From: Methylophaga thalassica MP
Lineage (GTDB): Bacteria > Pseudomonadota > Gammaproteobacteria > Nitrosococcales > Methylophagaceae
Length of the DNA: 64,000 nt
Reading direction: 5' to 3'
Assembly (NCBI RefSeq): GCF_000214595.1
Contig: NZ_AFIG01000001.1
Coordinates: 1,902,382 to 1,966,381 of the forward strand
Both the position numbers and the translations under genes were made by a program. A model generated the notes under the pieces. The model did not search any database, was not told the DNA's origin, and worked only from the letters and a program-made list of their open reading frames with translations. This document shows positions 1 to 9,127 of the stretch, piece by piece (positions within the stretch are counted from its first letter, which is position 1; every line of letters starts with the position of its first letter).

Positions 1-276
1 TGTGTCTGTCTTCTGTTGGTTTAACATCTAAACCCGGCTCGTTAGATAAGGCCTGCTGTATTCTGTCTGTTAAATCAATTTGTTTATGTTCGGTCACATA
101 ACCATGTAATAAATCACTTGAGAATTGATATCTCATATAATTGAGAATTGATATCTCATATAATCTTGTTTGGCACTGTCGTCTGATTTCATCAATGCCA
201 GTAACTCATCAAGCTCTTGCTCATTAAGTTCGCCATCAACAAACGCTGACAATAATTCTTGTTGCTTGATTGTCAT
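1..276 (-). pseudogene. rseA: rseA-like anti-sigma-E factor, split by a 23-bp duplication (partial)
   Basis: RseA is the inner-membrane anti-sigma factor that holds sigma-E inactive until it is cleaved. The ATG at 276 overlaps the rpoE stop (ATGA), so the two are translationally coupled. Frame one gives 47 residues (starting MTIKQQELLSAFVDGEL) and stops with TGA at 133-135. That stop lies inside the second copy of a perfect 23-bp tandem repeat (118-163). Removing one copy restores a single frame that continues to the window edge and aligns with the E. coli RseA sigma-binding domain (for example the DLTDRIQQALSNEP stretch). The duplication also creates an ATG (134-136) overlapping the TGA, from which the rest (MRYQFSSDLLHGY...) could be re-initiated. 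The true 3' end lies outside the window. The call as RseA rests on position and sequence similarity; the loss of function is inferred. Confidence 0.85.
118..163. repeat. Perfect 23-bp tandem duplication inside rseA
   Basis: Two identical 23-bp units abut at 118-140 and 141-163 (each begins ttgagaattgat and ends catataa). Because 23 is not a multiple of three, the extra copy shifts the rseA frame. The flanking reading frame is intact on both sides when one copy is ignored, so this looks like a recent slippage or duplication event that could revert. Confidence 0.95.
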
Positions 277-851
277 AGTTCCTCTCCACCCATAACTGCT
301 TTGACCTGTTTATCTATTGCCTCTCTGGCGCGAAATATACGCGACCTGACGGTCCCAATTGGACAATCCATTGCCTGTGCAATTTCCTCATAGCTCAGAC
401 CTTCAAACTCCCGCAGTTTGATTGCCGTTGCCGTATCTTCTGGCAATTCCTGAATAGCGTCATGAATTGCCTGCTGTAAGTCGTCGCTCATTAGACTACT
501 TTCAGGTGTCTCAAATTCCTTCAATTCCGGCGCATCGTAATAAATTGTTGCATCCATAGCATCAACATCACTGACAGGTGGTCTTCTGGACGCCGCTGTC
601 AGATAGTTTTTTGATGTATTAATCGCAATACGATACAGCCATGTATAGAAAGCACTATCACCCCTAAAGCCTGGCAAAGCGCGGTAGGCTTTAATAAACG
701 CTTCTTGCGCTACATCCATCGCTTCAACAGGATCATGAACAAACCCTGTAATGACGTGAATGATTCTTTGCTGATATTTCATAATCAGCAAATCAAACGC
801 CTTTTTATCACCTGCTTGTACGCGCCGTACTAGCTCTTGATCCACATTCAT
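273..851 (-). CDS. rpoE: RNA polymerase sigma-E factor
   Basis: This is the extracytoplasmic stress sigma factor (ECF subgroup 2), which directs RNA polymerase to envelope-maintenance promoters. The 192 residues match the length of E. coli RpoE. Region 2 (about residues 10-95) carries QEAFIKAYRALPGFRGDSAF and FYTWLYRIAINTSKNYL. Region 4 (about 130-185) carries LREFEGLSYEEIAQAMDCP and GTVRSRIFRAREAID, all close to the E. coli protein. It is divergent from nadB and coupled by ATGA overlap to rseA, the classic gammaproteobacterial order. A sigma-E-type promoter at 904-931 suggests autoregulation. With rseA split downstream, its activity may be abnormally high. Identification is secure. Confidence 0.97.
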   Translation of the reverse strand: MNVDQELVRRVQAGDKKAFDLLIMKYQQRIIHVITGFVHDPVEAMDVAQEAFIKAYRALPGFRGDSAFYTWLYRIAINTSKNYLTAASRRPPVSDVDAMDATIYYDAPELKEFETPESSLMSDDLQQAIHDAIQELPEDTATAIKLREFEGLSYEEIAQAMDCPIGTVRSRIFRAREAIDKQVKAVMGGEEL

Positions 852-903
852 CCTATCATCCGGCTTGAGTCGACACGTCTATCACTTCTTTAAATTTAGC
901 TTG

Positions 904-931
904 ATTGACCATGTCGATTTAACTTTGTTCC
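904..931 (-). promoter_or_regulatory. Putative sigma-E promoter of rpoE
   Basis: On the minus strand a -35-like GGAACAA (925-931) is followed after exactly 16 bp by TCAAT (904-908). The sigma-E consensus is GGAACTT, 15-16 bp, then TCAAA/TCTGA. The site lies about 55 bp upstream of the rpoE ATG, as expected for the autoregulated rpoE promoter known in enterobacteria. It is a motif match only. Confidence 0.6.
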
Positions 932-978
932 ACATTAAGTGCAAAATAAACATTCCTATTGTACCTGTATAGAGCCTT

Positions 979-2598
979 ATGACCACAACGCATCATTACG
1001 ATATTTTAATTATTGGCAGTGGCACCGCCGGACTCACTCTCGCTTTACACATGGCCGATGATGTCAAAGTCGCTGTAATTTCCAAGGGTCAACTTGAAGA
1101 AGGCGCATCTTTATACGCTCAGGGAGGCATCTCCGTAGTCCTTGATAAAACAGACTCCATTCAATCCCATATCGACGATACTCTGAGAGCCGGTGCGGGA
1201 TTATGTAGCGAAAAAGCTGTTCGATTTACCGTCGAACACGCCCGGGAAAATATTGAATGGTTAATCAAACAGGGTGTGACATTTACGCGGGACGGAATAA
1301 CATCAGAAACCTATCATTTAACGCAAGAAGGCGGTCACAGTCACCGACGAATTATTCACTCTGCAGATGCCACAGGTAGAGAAGTAGAAACTACGTTACT
1401 CGATAAAGCCAAAGCGCATCCAAATATAGAACTACTTCCTTATCATATTGGTATTGACCTCATCAGCAGTAGCAAGCAGTTAGGTGAAAAAGAAAACCGT
1501 ATCCTGGGTTGTTATGTACTCGATATCAAAAAAGATGAAGCCAAAACACTGTTAGCCCCCATAACAGTTCTGGCCACTGGCGGTGCAGGAAAAGTCTATC
1601 TTTACACCAGTAATCCAGACGTATCGACAGGTGATGGTATTGCCATGGGATGGCGCGCAGGTTGTCGCATTGCGAATATGGAATTTATTCAATTCCATCC
1701 CACTTGCCTGTTTCATCCACAGGCGAAATCGTTTCTAATCAGTGAAGCACTGCGCGGAGAAGGGGCCAAACTGGTGTTAGCCAATGGTGAACGTTTTATG
1801 GAGCGTTTTCATCCCCAGGCTGAATTAGCACCAAGAGATGTCGTCGCGCGCGCGATTGACCATGAAATGAAACGTACCGGACATGACTGTGTCTATCTTG
1901 ATATTTCACACAAACCCGCGGCGTTTATAAAAGAACATTTCCCCACCATTTATCGACGCTGTTTACAGTTTGGCATTGATATCACCAAACAAGCTATCCC
2001 TGTTGTTCCTGCAGCGCACTATACCTGTGGTGGCATCATGACTGATTTAAATGGTAAAACCGATGTACCAGGTTTGTATGCCATTGGTGAGACAGCCCAT
2101 ACTGGACTGCACGGCGCCAACCGCATGGCTAGTAATTCATTATTGGAATGTCTGGTGTTTGCCAAATCAGCAGCGGACGATATCAAAAAACAATTACCAC
2201 TAACGACTTCGGCAATAGTCCCGCAGTGGGATGCCAGCCAGGTTTATCCTGCCAAAGAAGCCGTAGCAATCAGTCACAACTGGGATGAGTTACGGCGTGT
2301 TATGTGGAACTATGTCGGTATCGTTCGCAAAACAGATCGTCTGCTCCGAGCCCGACAACGGTTGCAAGTACTCCAGGCTGAAATTCGTGACTATTACAGC
2401 AAACATCATATTAGTGCTGACTTGCTTGAGTTACGAAATCTGGCGGATGTGGCCGAACTGATTATTGAATCTGCATTAAGAAGGAAAGAAAGTCGCGGAC
2501 TGCACTATATTCTGGATTATCCTGAAACAGATAATAGTCAGCCAGCCACTGAAACGATCATTCTGCCCAAACATCAGGATCACGAAGCTGTGCCCTGA
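979..2598 (+). CDS. nadB: L-aspartate oxidase
   Basis: Cytosolic FAD enzyme that oxidises L-aspartate to iminoaspartate, the first step of de novo NAD synthesis with NadA. The 539 residues are the normal family length. An N-terminal dinucleotide-binding motif IIGSGTAGLTL (about 11-21) binds FAD. Further family blocks are LYAQGGISVVL, EGGHSHRRI, ATGGAGKVYLYTSNP, EFIQFHPTCLF, HYTCGGIMTD and GLHGANRMASNSLLEC, the last two containing active-site and FAD contacts shared with fumarate reductase-type flavoproteins. It is divergent from rpoE and converges on the ygfX-like gene, with 41 bp of 3' overlap. Window gene nadE acts later in the same pathway. Confidence 0.97.
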   Translation: MTTTHHYDILIIGSGTAGLTLALHMADDVKVAVISKGQLEEGASLYAQGGISVVLDKTDSIQSHIDDTLRAGAGLCSEKAVRFTVEHARENIEWLIKQGVTFTRDGITSETYHLTQEGGHSHRRIIHSADATGREVETTLLDKAKAHPNIELLPYHIGIDLISSSKQLGEKENRILGCYVLDIKKDEAKTLLAPITVLATGGAGKVYLYTSNPDVSTGDGIAMGWRAGCRIANMEFIQFHPTCLFHPQAKSFLISEALRGEGAKLVLANGERFMERFHPQAELAPRDVVARAIDHEMKRTGHDCVYLDISHKPAAFIKEHFPTIYRRCLQFGIDITKQAIPVVPAAHYTCGGIMTDLNGKTDVPGLYAIGETAHTGLHGANRMASNSLLECLVFAKSAADDIKKQLPLTTSAIVPQWDASQVYPAKEAVAISHNWDELRRVMWNYVGIVRKTDRLLRARQRLQVLQAEIRDYYSKHHISADLLELRNLADVAELIIESALRRKESRGLHYILDYPETDNSQPATETIILPKHQDHEAVP

Positions 2599-2986
2599 GC
2601 CTTCGCCAGTCTTGTTTATCAACGGCATCTATCGGAATCATTAAACTGTGACTTTGCCACCAATGTCGTGTTCTGAAATAGATGAACATGACATAGGGGA
2701 ATTGGATGCTTGATTTCAATTTAAAAGGGCCGGATACAGCTCCTGTTTCGTCTCTTAAGAACCAATTTTTTTCCAGATTCATACTGACTTCTATTAATGA
2801 ATTCTTGGCAACACTGGCAGTATATCGGCGATACCACTGTATAAATCCTCCACAAACCAAAACAGTCAAGAACAGTACCAGCAGCCTATTGTTGTCCATG
2901 CTCCATAACAACAAAATGATAGCTAAGATATGCAGTGAAACCATATACACAAATAAACCACGTGACTTAGTGATCGTGACTTTCAT
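2558..2986 (-). CDS. ygfX: YgfX/CptA-like membrane protein
   Basis: The 142-residue protein has two adjacent hydrophobic segments near its N-terminus (about residues 10-28 and 34-50) and then a soluble part with VSMNLEKNWFLRDETG and a C-terminal RRLRAQLRDPDVW. This layout is that of YgfX (DUF1434), the inner-membrane partner of SdhE/YgfY, reported in E. coli as a toxin (CptA) that affects the cytoskeleton. An AAGGA ribosome site precedes the ATG. The usual partner sdhE normally lies just upstream on the same strand, but only 60-87 bp separate this gene from ygfZ and no such frame exists there. The 3' end overlaps nadB. Family call is moderately sure; function here is inferred. Confidence 0.6.
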   Translation of the reverse strand: MKVTITKSRGLFVYMVSLHILAIILLLWSMDNNRLLVLFLTVLVCGGFIQWYRRYTASVAKNSLIEVSMNLEKNWFLRDETGAVSGPFKLKSSIQFPYVMFIYFRTRHWWQSHSLMIPIDAVDKQDWRRLRAQLRDPDVWAE

Positions 2987-3073
2987 TCTTGAATGTCCTT
3001 TGTTTTCATCCCTGTTTTAGCACCGCTTATACAGTTAGAATAAAACTTGTTAATAATAAATCGCAATACAACT

Positions 3074-4015
3074 ATGAATGTTCAAACGCTTTTACAAAGC
3101 CCCCCTACAGTAAACTATCTTAATGAGATAAATGACACGACCTCCCCTGTGGCTATCGCTCTGCCCAGTTTCAGCGTGATTGAGGTTGCAGGCGAGGAAG
3201 CAGAAAGTTTTTTACAAAACTTACTCACTAATGATATCCGCACCTTGACGGCTAATACTGCTCAGCTAAGTGGTTTTTGTAACCCTAAAGGACGTTTATT
3301 AAGTCTGTTTTATGTCATCAAACGAGAACAGGACTTTTTATTAGTGCTTGCTGCAGATTTAGCTGAAAGCATTGCTCAACGTTTAAATATGTTCAAACTA
3401 CGAAGCAAAGTCGATATTACTGTTAGCCCTGAACTCAAGGTCATGGGCTATCTTAGCCAAGCGCCGTTGACCAATCAGGCGACAGATTTCTGGTCAGGTG
3501 TTTCACTGAATCGCGAATTAACGATTTATCTGCCAGGTCATCTACATCGTTATTTAGTTATTAGCGCTGGCGAAACAACTATCAAGGAAGAAAGCCAGGT
3601 TGGTGCAGAAAATCTCTGGGCCAGTGCGGATATAGAGGCCGGATTGCCCATGGTTTATTTGCAAAGCAAAGAGCAGTTCACACCACAGCAGTTAAATCTC
3701 GATATCGTGGGTGGCGTTAGTTTCAAAAAAGGCTGCTATCCAGGACAGGAAGTGGTCGCCAGGCTGCATTATCTTGGCAAACCGAGTCGTCGTTTATTCC
3801 TTGCTCAGTTGAAAACGGTAGACATACCTGAGCAGAACTTTGAAGTAGCTGATGAATCAGGTGAAGTGGCCGGCCATGTCGTACGGGCAGCCATGCTCGA
3901 CTCAGTCACGCTTATTTGCCAATTAAGTTTAAAATTAGCTGCCAAGGATAAAAAATTATTTATTAATAATAACGAACTATCTGGACTAACCGCTTTAGTT
4001 GAAGACGAGGAATAA
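3074..4015 (+). CDS. ygfZ: YgfZ-type folate-binding protein
   Basis: YgfZ is a tetrahydrofolate-binding relative of GcvT that supports iron-sulfur enzymes such as MiaB. The signature GGVSFKKGCYPGQEVVARLH (about residues 214-233) contains the invariant cysteine of the K-G-C-Y-x-G-Q-E motif. SGFCNPKGRLLSLF near residue 75 is the GcvT-like folate domain. I prefer the ATG at 3074, giving 313 residues. A TTG nine codons upstream (3047) is possible, but neither start has a clear ribosome site. It sits next to ygfX, as in E. coli where sdhE-ygfX adjoins ygfZ, though here the two genes are divergent. It converges on the pilR-like gene with a 2-bp gap. Confidence 0.88.
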   Translation: MNVQTLLQSPPTVNYLNEINDTTSPVAIALPSFSVIEVAGEEAESFLQNLLTNDIRTLTANTAQLSGFCNPKGRLLSLFYVIKREQDFLLVLAADLAESIAQRLNMFKLRSKVDITVSPELKVMGYLSQAPLTNQATDFWSGVSLNRELTIYLPGHLHRYLVISAGETTIKEESQVGAENLWASADIEAGLPMVYLQSKEQFTPQQLNLDIVGGVSFKKGCYPGQEVVARLHYLGKPSRRLFLAQLKTVDIPEQNFEVADESGEVAGHVVRAAMLDSVTLICQLSLKLAAKDKKLFINNNELSGLTALVEDEE

Positions 4016-4017
4016 AT

Positions 4018-5370
4018 CTAATCCAATGCCAGTTTTTTTAGTTTATAGCGTAAAGAACGGAAACTAATGCCAAGCTTTTTTGCAGCGGCCGTCTTATTCC
4101 AACGCGTTGACTCCAGCGCATCAACAATAAGCTGCCGCTCCTGATCTTCCAGTTGTGATTCTAGGTCAACTTTATCTGCTGTTAGACTAAAGCCGGGCTC
4201 ATCGGCTGATAGACTATTTAGAGGTGCTTCAGGCAACATTAAATCTGCTTCGTGAATAACCGAGCCATCAGACCATGTCATCGCCCTTTCCAGGATATTT
4301 TCAAGTTCGCGAACATTGCCAGGGAAGGCATATTCACGTAAGGCACTAATGGCATCCTCACCAATCACTGGTTTTAGTTCACCACTTTTAGCCGCAAGCT
4401 GCACAAGAATATGCTCGACTAACAGAGGAATATCCGCTTTACGTTGTCTGAGCGGTGGCACTGAAAGTTCAATAACGTTCAAACGGTAAAACAAGTCTTC
4501 ACGGAAACTACCTTGTTTTACACATTCCGCCAGATTTTTATGGGTTGCCGACAATATTCGAACGTCAACGCTAATTTCTTCATTGCCACCAACAGGTCTA
4601 ATGGCTTTTTCCTGAATCGCTCTTAGTAACTTCACCTGCATCATTAATGGCAAATCCGCGACTTCATCCAGAAACAACGTACCGCCGTTAGCCGCCTGAA
4701 ATAAACCCTGTTTATCAGCAACAGCGCCCGTAAAAGCGCCTTTTTTATGTCCAAAAAACTCACTTTCCACTAATTCTGCCGGTATAGCACCGCAATTAAT
4801 CGGCACAAAAGCCTCATCAGAACGACTGCCTAACTCATGAATTAAACGTGCGACAAGCTCTTTGCCTGTACCAGACTCCCCCGTGATATAAACAGGTGCC
4901 TGACTGCGAGCTAATTTACTGATTTTATTTCTCAAAGAGCGAATAACATCGGTATCGCCGAGTAATTTATCCCTCGAACGTCGCTCTTTTACATCTGACT
5001 TTAATGGAGATAAATTTAATGCTGAGTTCACTAAATCACGTAAGACTTTAAGCTTAAGTGGTTTTGATACAAAATCGAAGGCGCCTGATTTAAGGGCTTC
5101 AACAGCCAGATCAATATTACCGTGCGCAGTGATAACCGCCACGGGACAATTTGGATAAGTTTTTTGAATAGTGCGGACAATATCCAAACCGTTACCATCA
5201 GGTAATCGCATATCAGTAAAACAAAGATCAAAAGATTGTTGTTTTAATGCCTGATTGGCTTGGGCAACACTCTCGGCCGTTACACAATCAATCGACATAC
5301 CTGACAATGTCATTGTTAACAGTTCAAGGATATCGGGTTCATCATCTATGACTAACGCTTGTCTGTTCAT
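4018..5370 (-). CDS. pilR: PilR-like NtrC-family response regulator
   Basis: Sigma-54-dependent activator of 450 residues. The receiver domain (1-120) has the acidic pair DDE, a phosphorylation Asp in LCFTDMRLPDGNG and the conserved Lys in VSKPL. The AAA+ domain (about 140-370) has Walker A GESGTGKE, the sigma-54-contacting GAFTGA loop and Walker B LFLDEV. The C-terminal Fis-type helix-turn-helix is NKTAAAKKLGISFRSLRYKL. It is coupled by an ATGA overlap to the PilS-like kinase. In Pseudomonas the PilS/PilR pair activates pilA (type IV pilin); no pilin gene is in this window, so the target is inferred from family resemblance. Confidence 0.8.
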   Translation of the reverse strand: MNRQALVIDDEPDILELLTMTLSGMSIDCVTAESVAQANQALKQQSFDLCFTDMRLPDGNGLDIVRTIQKTYPNCPVAVITAHGNIDLAVEALKSGAFDFVSKPLKLKVLRDLVNSALNLSPLKSDVKERRSRDKLLGDTDVIRSLRNKISKLARSQAPVYITGESGTGKELVARLIHELGSRSDEAFVPINCGAIPAELVESEFFGHKKGAFTGAVADKQGLFQAANGGTLFLDEVADLPLMMQVKLLRAIQEKAIRPVGGNEEISVDVRILSATHKNLAECVKQGSFREDLFYRLNVIELSVPPLRQRKADIPLLVEHILVQLAAKSGELKPVIGEDAISALREYAFPGNVRELENILERAMTWSDGSVIHEADLMLPEAPLNSLSADEPGFSLTADKVDLESQLEDQERQLIVDALESTRWNKTAAAKKLGISFRSLRYKLKKLALD

Positions 5371-6971
5371 TGCTTAACTATTTCCTGCCATTCGCTTGGA
5401 AAGCTTATACGGAAAAACCCCTTATTCAACTCATCGCGAATATAATTCAAACGCGCTCCGTTTGCTTGACACAATTCTCGAGCCAGATACAAGCCCAGTC
5501 CAGTGCCTCCCTGTCTGGCTGAATGGAATGGCTCAAATAAATGTGTCTGCACATCCTCAGGCACACCTGGACCATTATCTACAATATCCAGGCAGACCTG
5601 TTTATTTTGCTGCTCAACGACGACCTTAATACACGGTTTTATCTTCTGGTTTGCATGAAACCAGGCATTATCCATCAGATTCCAGATAACTTGATGTAAT
5701 TGCTCAGGATCCATTGCGATATGGATATCAGAAGTACTTATCTGCAATGAAATATCTTCCTCATCCGCTTGTTTTATATCAGAAAACTCACGAATAAACT
5801 TCGACAACCATACATTTAAAACCAGCATCGATGGTTCCGCTGTTTTTCTACGACTCATTTGCAAGATGGTCTCAATAATATTATTCACCCGCTGTGTGTG
5901 CTTCAAAATAATTGAAGTCAGCTTTGTCATCATGTGATCTGCGGCATATTGCTCTGCAAGCAGCTCACCTGCATGACTGATCGCCCCCAGAGGATTGCGG
6001 ATTTCGTGTGCAATGCTTGCGGTTAAACGCCCCAGTGAAGCTAATTTAAGTTGTTGCGCCTGTTGTGCCAAAGCAGATGTATTTTCAATGTAAATAAGGA
6101 TTTCACCACTATCAAGCTGAGTCGCGGATGATTGAACTTCTGGCAGGTCAGCGCGCGCCTGAAAAGGTAGGAAGGCATTTGGACTATGCTGTTGCCATAA
6201 CCACACCTGCTCTCCCAACTCAGGGACGTTTTCACGTAAATTAAATCCTGAATTATTATCTGGAATACCCAATAATTGCCTGGCAGAAGCATTAAGCATC
6301 GTCACATTACCCTGACTATCTAAAGCCAATACACCAGTATGCATTTGGCTAATAATGTGCTGATTTAAGACCGCCAGGTTTTCTACATCTCTGGCTCGCT
6401 CTTCCGCAAGCACCTGTGATGTTTGTAATTTTTTGGATAACCACTGTGCCAGCCAGGCTGTCACAAAAAAGGTCGCCCCCAATATCCCAGCCTGACTGTA
6501 TTTTGTCACCCCATCGCCAGCTATTTGTGAATAACTGACTTCCAGCAGCACCGCTAAAGTTGCCAGAGCAGCAATAAAGGCAGCCAGGCGACCTGGCATC
6601 AGCGCACCACCAGCCACTACCACAACTAACATCAGTGAGCCTAATCCCGTATGCAAACCGCCACTGGCATGAATAATAACGATGAGGGCAATGATATCTA
6701 TCACTGCCTGCAGCCTTATCTGCGTCTGAACCTCTCTCCAGTGCCTTAACGTTAAAATGAGCAATACAAATGCAGACAGAAAATAAGCAAGGCTAACAAA
6801 GCTATATAAGCGAGGATCCGCTTCCCCCAAAAACTCGGGTGGAAGCCTCAAATAAAAAACCAGGAAGAGAACGGTAGCGAGAAATAAACGGTAGCTGGCA
6901 AAAACGGTTAACGCGCGCCAGGTAGCAGGATCCTGATAATACGACTTATAAGAATCGGGCACTGAACTCAT
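5367..6971 (-). CDS. pilS: PilS-like membrane sensor histidine kinase
   Basis: A 534-residue sensor kinase. The N-terminal 190 residues hold about six hydrophobic helices (for example YRLFLATVLFLVFYL and LQAVIDIIALIVII), the PilS membrane layout with almost no periplasmic loop. A PAS-like region follows (VLALDSQGNVTMLNASA). The HisKA motif SIAHEIRNPLGAISHAGELL contains the phospho-acceptor His. The ATPase domain shows an N box (WNLMDNAWFHA), G1 DNGPG and G2 GGTGLGLYLA. It overlaps the regulator downstream and the small zinc-ribbon protein upstream by ATGA at each end, so the three form one operon. PilS interacts with pilin in the membrane in Pseudomonas; that role here is inferred. Confidence 0.8.
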   Translation of the reverse strand: MSSVPDSYKSYYQDPATWRALTVFASYRLFLATVLFLVFYLRLPPEFLGEADPRLYSFVSLAYFLSAFVLLILTLRHWREVQTQIRLQAVIDIIALIVIIHASGGLHTGLGSLMLVVVVAGGALMPGRLAAFIAALATLAVLLEVSYSQIAGDGVTKYSQAGILGATFFVTAWLAQWLSKKLQTSQVLAEERARDVENLAVLNQHIISQMHTGVLALDSQGNVTMLNASARQLLGIPDNNSGFNLRENVPELGEQVWLWQQHSPNAFLPFQARADLPEVQSSATQLDSGEILIYIENTSALAQQAQQLKLASLGRLTASIAHEIRNPLGAISHAGELLAEQYAADHMMTKLTSIILKHTQRVNNIIETILQMSRRKTAEPSMLVLNVWLSKFIREFSDIKQADEEDISLQISTSDIHIAMDPEQLHQVIWNLMDNAWFHANQKIKPCIKVVVEQQNKQVCLDIVDNGPGVPEDVQTHLFEPFHSARQGGTGLGLYLARELCQANGARLNYIRDELNKGFFRISFPSEWQEIVKQ

Positions 6972-7186
6972 TTCGACTCGTTAAAAGCCTCTAGATGTTG
7001 CGTAGAACAAAAATAATGGTGGTTTTGTTGTATTGCTTCATGCTCAGAGACATGTAAACCACACTGTTCACAACGTACCATTTTTTCCATTCTGGCTTGT
7101 TCATCTTCTATTTTTGCCTTGCGCAGCAAATGAGTGATGATGATATAAAGCAATAAACCAATGGCAATTAAAATAAGAATTCGCAT
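6968..7186 (-). CDS. PP0621-family small membrane-anchored zinc-ribbon protein
   Basis: A 72-residue protein with one N-terminal hydrophobic helix (ILILIAIGLLLYIIITHLL). A cytoplasmic metal-site pattern follows: C-x2-C in RCEQCGLHVSEHEA, then YFCSTQH, resembling a TRASH or FYVE-like zinc knuckle. I recognise this as the PP0621-like family, commonly placed beside PilS-type kinases; its function is unknown. A GAGGTG ribosome site stands before the ATG. Its stop overlaps the pilS start (ATGA), suggesting the protein is made with the kinase and may modulate it at the membrane. Confidence 0.7.
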   Translation of the reverse strand: MRILILIAIGLLLYIIITHLLRKAKIEDEQARMEKMVRCEQCGLHVSEHEAIQQNHHYFCSTQHLEAFNESK

Positions 7187-7196
7187 TTTTCACCTC

Positions 7197-7232
7197 AAAA
7201 AAAAGGGTATCGACATAGGATACCCTTTTTCT
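7197..7232 (-). terminator. Intrinsic terminator downstream of typA
   Basis: An 11-bp perfect stem (7201-7211 with 7219-7229) encloses the 7-base loop gacatag. On the minus strand it is followed by eight T residues, so it terminates typA before the PP0621/pilSR operon. Confidence 0.85.
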
Positions 7233-7249
7233 TTTATTTTTAGTGACGT

Positions 7250-9079
7250 CTAGCCACGAGAAGCACGTTTACGCTCATGCTCCAGCAAGAATTTCTTACG
7301 AACACGGATAGCTTTTGGCGTGACTTCAAGTAACTCATCATCGCCAATAAACTCTAGCGCCTGTTCCAGACTCATTCGGATAGGTGGTACTAAAGTGACC
7401 GCTTCATCAGAGCCTGATGCACGCATATTGGTTAATTGTTTACCTTTAAGCGGGTTAACAACCAAGTCATTATCACGTGAATGAATACCGATGACCATAC
7501 CTTCGTAGACTTCGTCACCATGGCCGATAAACATACGTCCACGGTCTTGTAAGTTGAAGATAGCAAATGCCACTGCTTTACCCACACCGTTTGCTATCAA
7601 CACACCATTAATACGCTTACCAAAGCTACCGGCTTTCATTGGAGCATAATGATCAAAGACACTGTAAATCAAGCCAGTACCCTGTGTAGCTGTCAGGAAC
7701 TCGGTACGGAAGCCAATCAAGCCACGTGAAGGAATAATAAAATCAAGGCGAACACGGCCTTTACCATCTGGCACCATGTTTTTCAGGTCAGCACCACGCT
7801 CACCCATTTTTTCCATCACTGTACCCTGATGCTCTTCTTCGATATCAATGGTTACAGATTCGAACGGTTCTTCTTTCACACCATCGACTTCGCGGATAAT
7901 CACTTCCGGACGTGATACACCCAGTTCGAAACCTTCACGACGCATGTTTTCAATCAGAACTGACAGATGTAACTCACCACGGCCAGAAACTTTGAACTTA
8001 TCTGGATCAGTAGGTACTTGTTCCACACGTAATGCCACGTTATGAATCAATTCACGATCAAGACGTTCTTTGATTTGACGAGTGGTAATAAACTTACCGT
8101 CTTTACCGGCAAACGGCGAGTTATTGACCTGGAAGGTCATCGTCACTGTTGGTTCGTCAACAGAAAGTGGTGGCAAAGCTTCTACAGCACTTGGATCACA
8201 TAATGTGTCAGAAATATTTAATGGGTCTAGACCGGTAAAGGCAATAATATCGCCCGCTTGCGCTTCAGCAACTTCTTCACGTTGTAGGCCTAAAAAGCCC
8301 ATGACCTGTTGTACACGACCGTTACGTTTTTTACCTTCACGATCAACAACCGTGACAGGTGTATTGGTTTTAACGCGACCACGTTCGATACGGCCAACAC
8401 CGATAACACCGACGTAGCTGTTATAGTCCAGTGACGACACCTGCATACGGAAAGGACCATCTGCGTCCACATCCGGATGACTCACTCTATCCACGATCAA
8501 TTCGAAAAGTGGTGTCATATCACCACCACGAACGGTATCTTCCATACCAGCAAAACCATTTAAGCCTGACGCATAAATGACATCAAAATCGAGCTGTGCA
8601 TCTGTGGCATCCAGATTAACGAACAAATCAAAGGTTTGATCCAAGACCCAATCCGGACGAGCAGAAGGTTTATCAATTTTGTTGATAACCACAATCGGTT
8701 TTAAGCCTAGCGCTAATGCTTTTTGTGTAACGAAACGCGTTTGTGGCATCGGACCTTCTGAAGAGTCAACCAGCAGCAATACTGAGTCAACCATCGAAAG
8801 AACACGTTCCACTTCACCACCGAAGTCAGCATGGCCTGGGGTATCGACGATATTGATATGATAGTCGTTCCAGCGAATCGCCGTGTTTTTCGACAGGATA
8901 GTAATACCGCGCTCACGTTCCAGATCATTAGAGTCCATCACGCGCTCGGTTAATTCTTCGTGTTCACCGAAAGTGCCAGACTGACGAAGAAGTTGATCCA
9001 CCAAGGTTGTTTTACCGTGGTCAACGTGGGCAATAATGGCTATATTGCGGAGCTTAGAAATATCTCGTTTGTTTGTCAT
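7250..9079 (-). CDS. typA: Ribosome-associated GTPase BipA/TypA
   Basis: Translational GTPase that binds the 70S ribosome and helps 50S assembly and stress or cold adaptation. The 609 residues are standard. The G domain shows [15 protein letters not shown] (G1), [16 protein letters not shown] (G3) and [13 protein letters not shown] (G4). EF-G-like domains II, III and V follow, and the BipA-specific C-terminal domain contains [19 protein letters not shown]. It is transcribed alone, with its own terminator; suhB lies 48 bp upstream on the same strand. Confidence 0.97.
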   Translation of the reverse strand: MTNKRDISKLRNIAIIAHVDHGKTTLVDQLLRQSGTFGEHEELTERVMDSNDLERERGITILSKNTAIRWNDYHINIVDTPGHADFGGEVERVLSMVDSVLLLVDSSEGPMPQTRFVTQKALALGLKPIVVINKIDKPSARPDWVLDQTFDLFVNLDATDAQLDFDVIYASGLNGFAGMEDTVRGGDMTPLFELIVDRVSHPDVDADGPFRMQVSSLDYNSYVGVIGVGRIERGRVKTNTPVTVVDREGKKRNGRVQQVMGFLGLQREEVAEAQAGDIIAFTGLDPLNISDTLCDPSAVEALPPLSVDEPTVTMTFQVNNSPFAGKDGKFITTRQIKERLDRELIHNVALRVEQVPTDPDKFKVSGRGELHLSVLIENMRREGFELGVSRPEVIIREVDGVKEEPFESVTIDIEEEHQGTVMEKMGERGADLKNMVPDGKGRVRLDFIIPSRGLIGFRTEFLTATQGTGLIYSVFDHYAPMKAGSFGKRINGVLIANGVGKAVAFAIFNLQDRGRMFIGHGDEVYEGMVIGIHSRDNDLVVNPLKGKQLTNMRASGSDEAVTLVPPIRMSLEQALEFIGDDELLEVTPKAIRVRKKFLLEHERKRASRG

Positions 9080-9127
9080 TGTTTGAATTCTGTAAAAGCA
9101 TGCTAGGCATGCGGAAAAAATATGCCC

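Noticed and set aside
118-163. Possible start of a CRISPR or satellite array
   Set aside because: Only two abutting copies without spacers, and they lie inside a coding frame; a simple tandem duplication explains it.
2706-3020. Plus-strand open frame opposite the YgfX-like gene
   Set aside because: It is the shadow of the minus-strand gene, with no ribosome site and no family pattern.
9098-9112. Inverted repeat gcatgc...gcatgc between suhB and typA
   Set aside because: Short stem with only four T residues after it on the minus strand; too weak to call a terminator.
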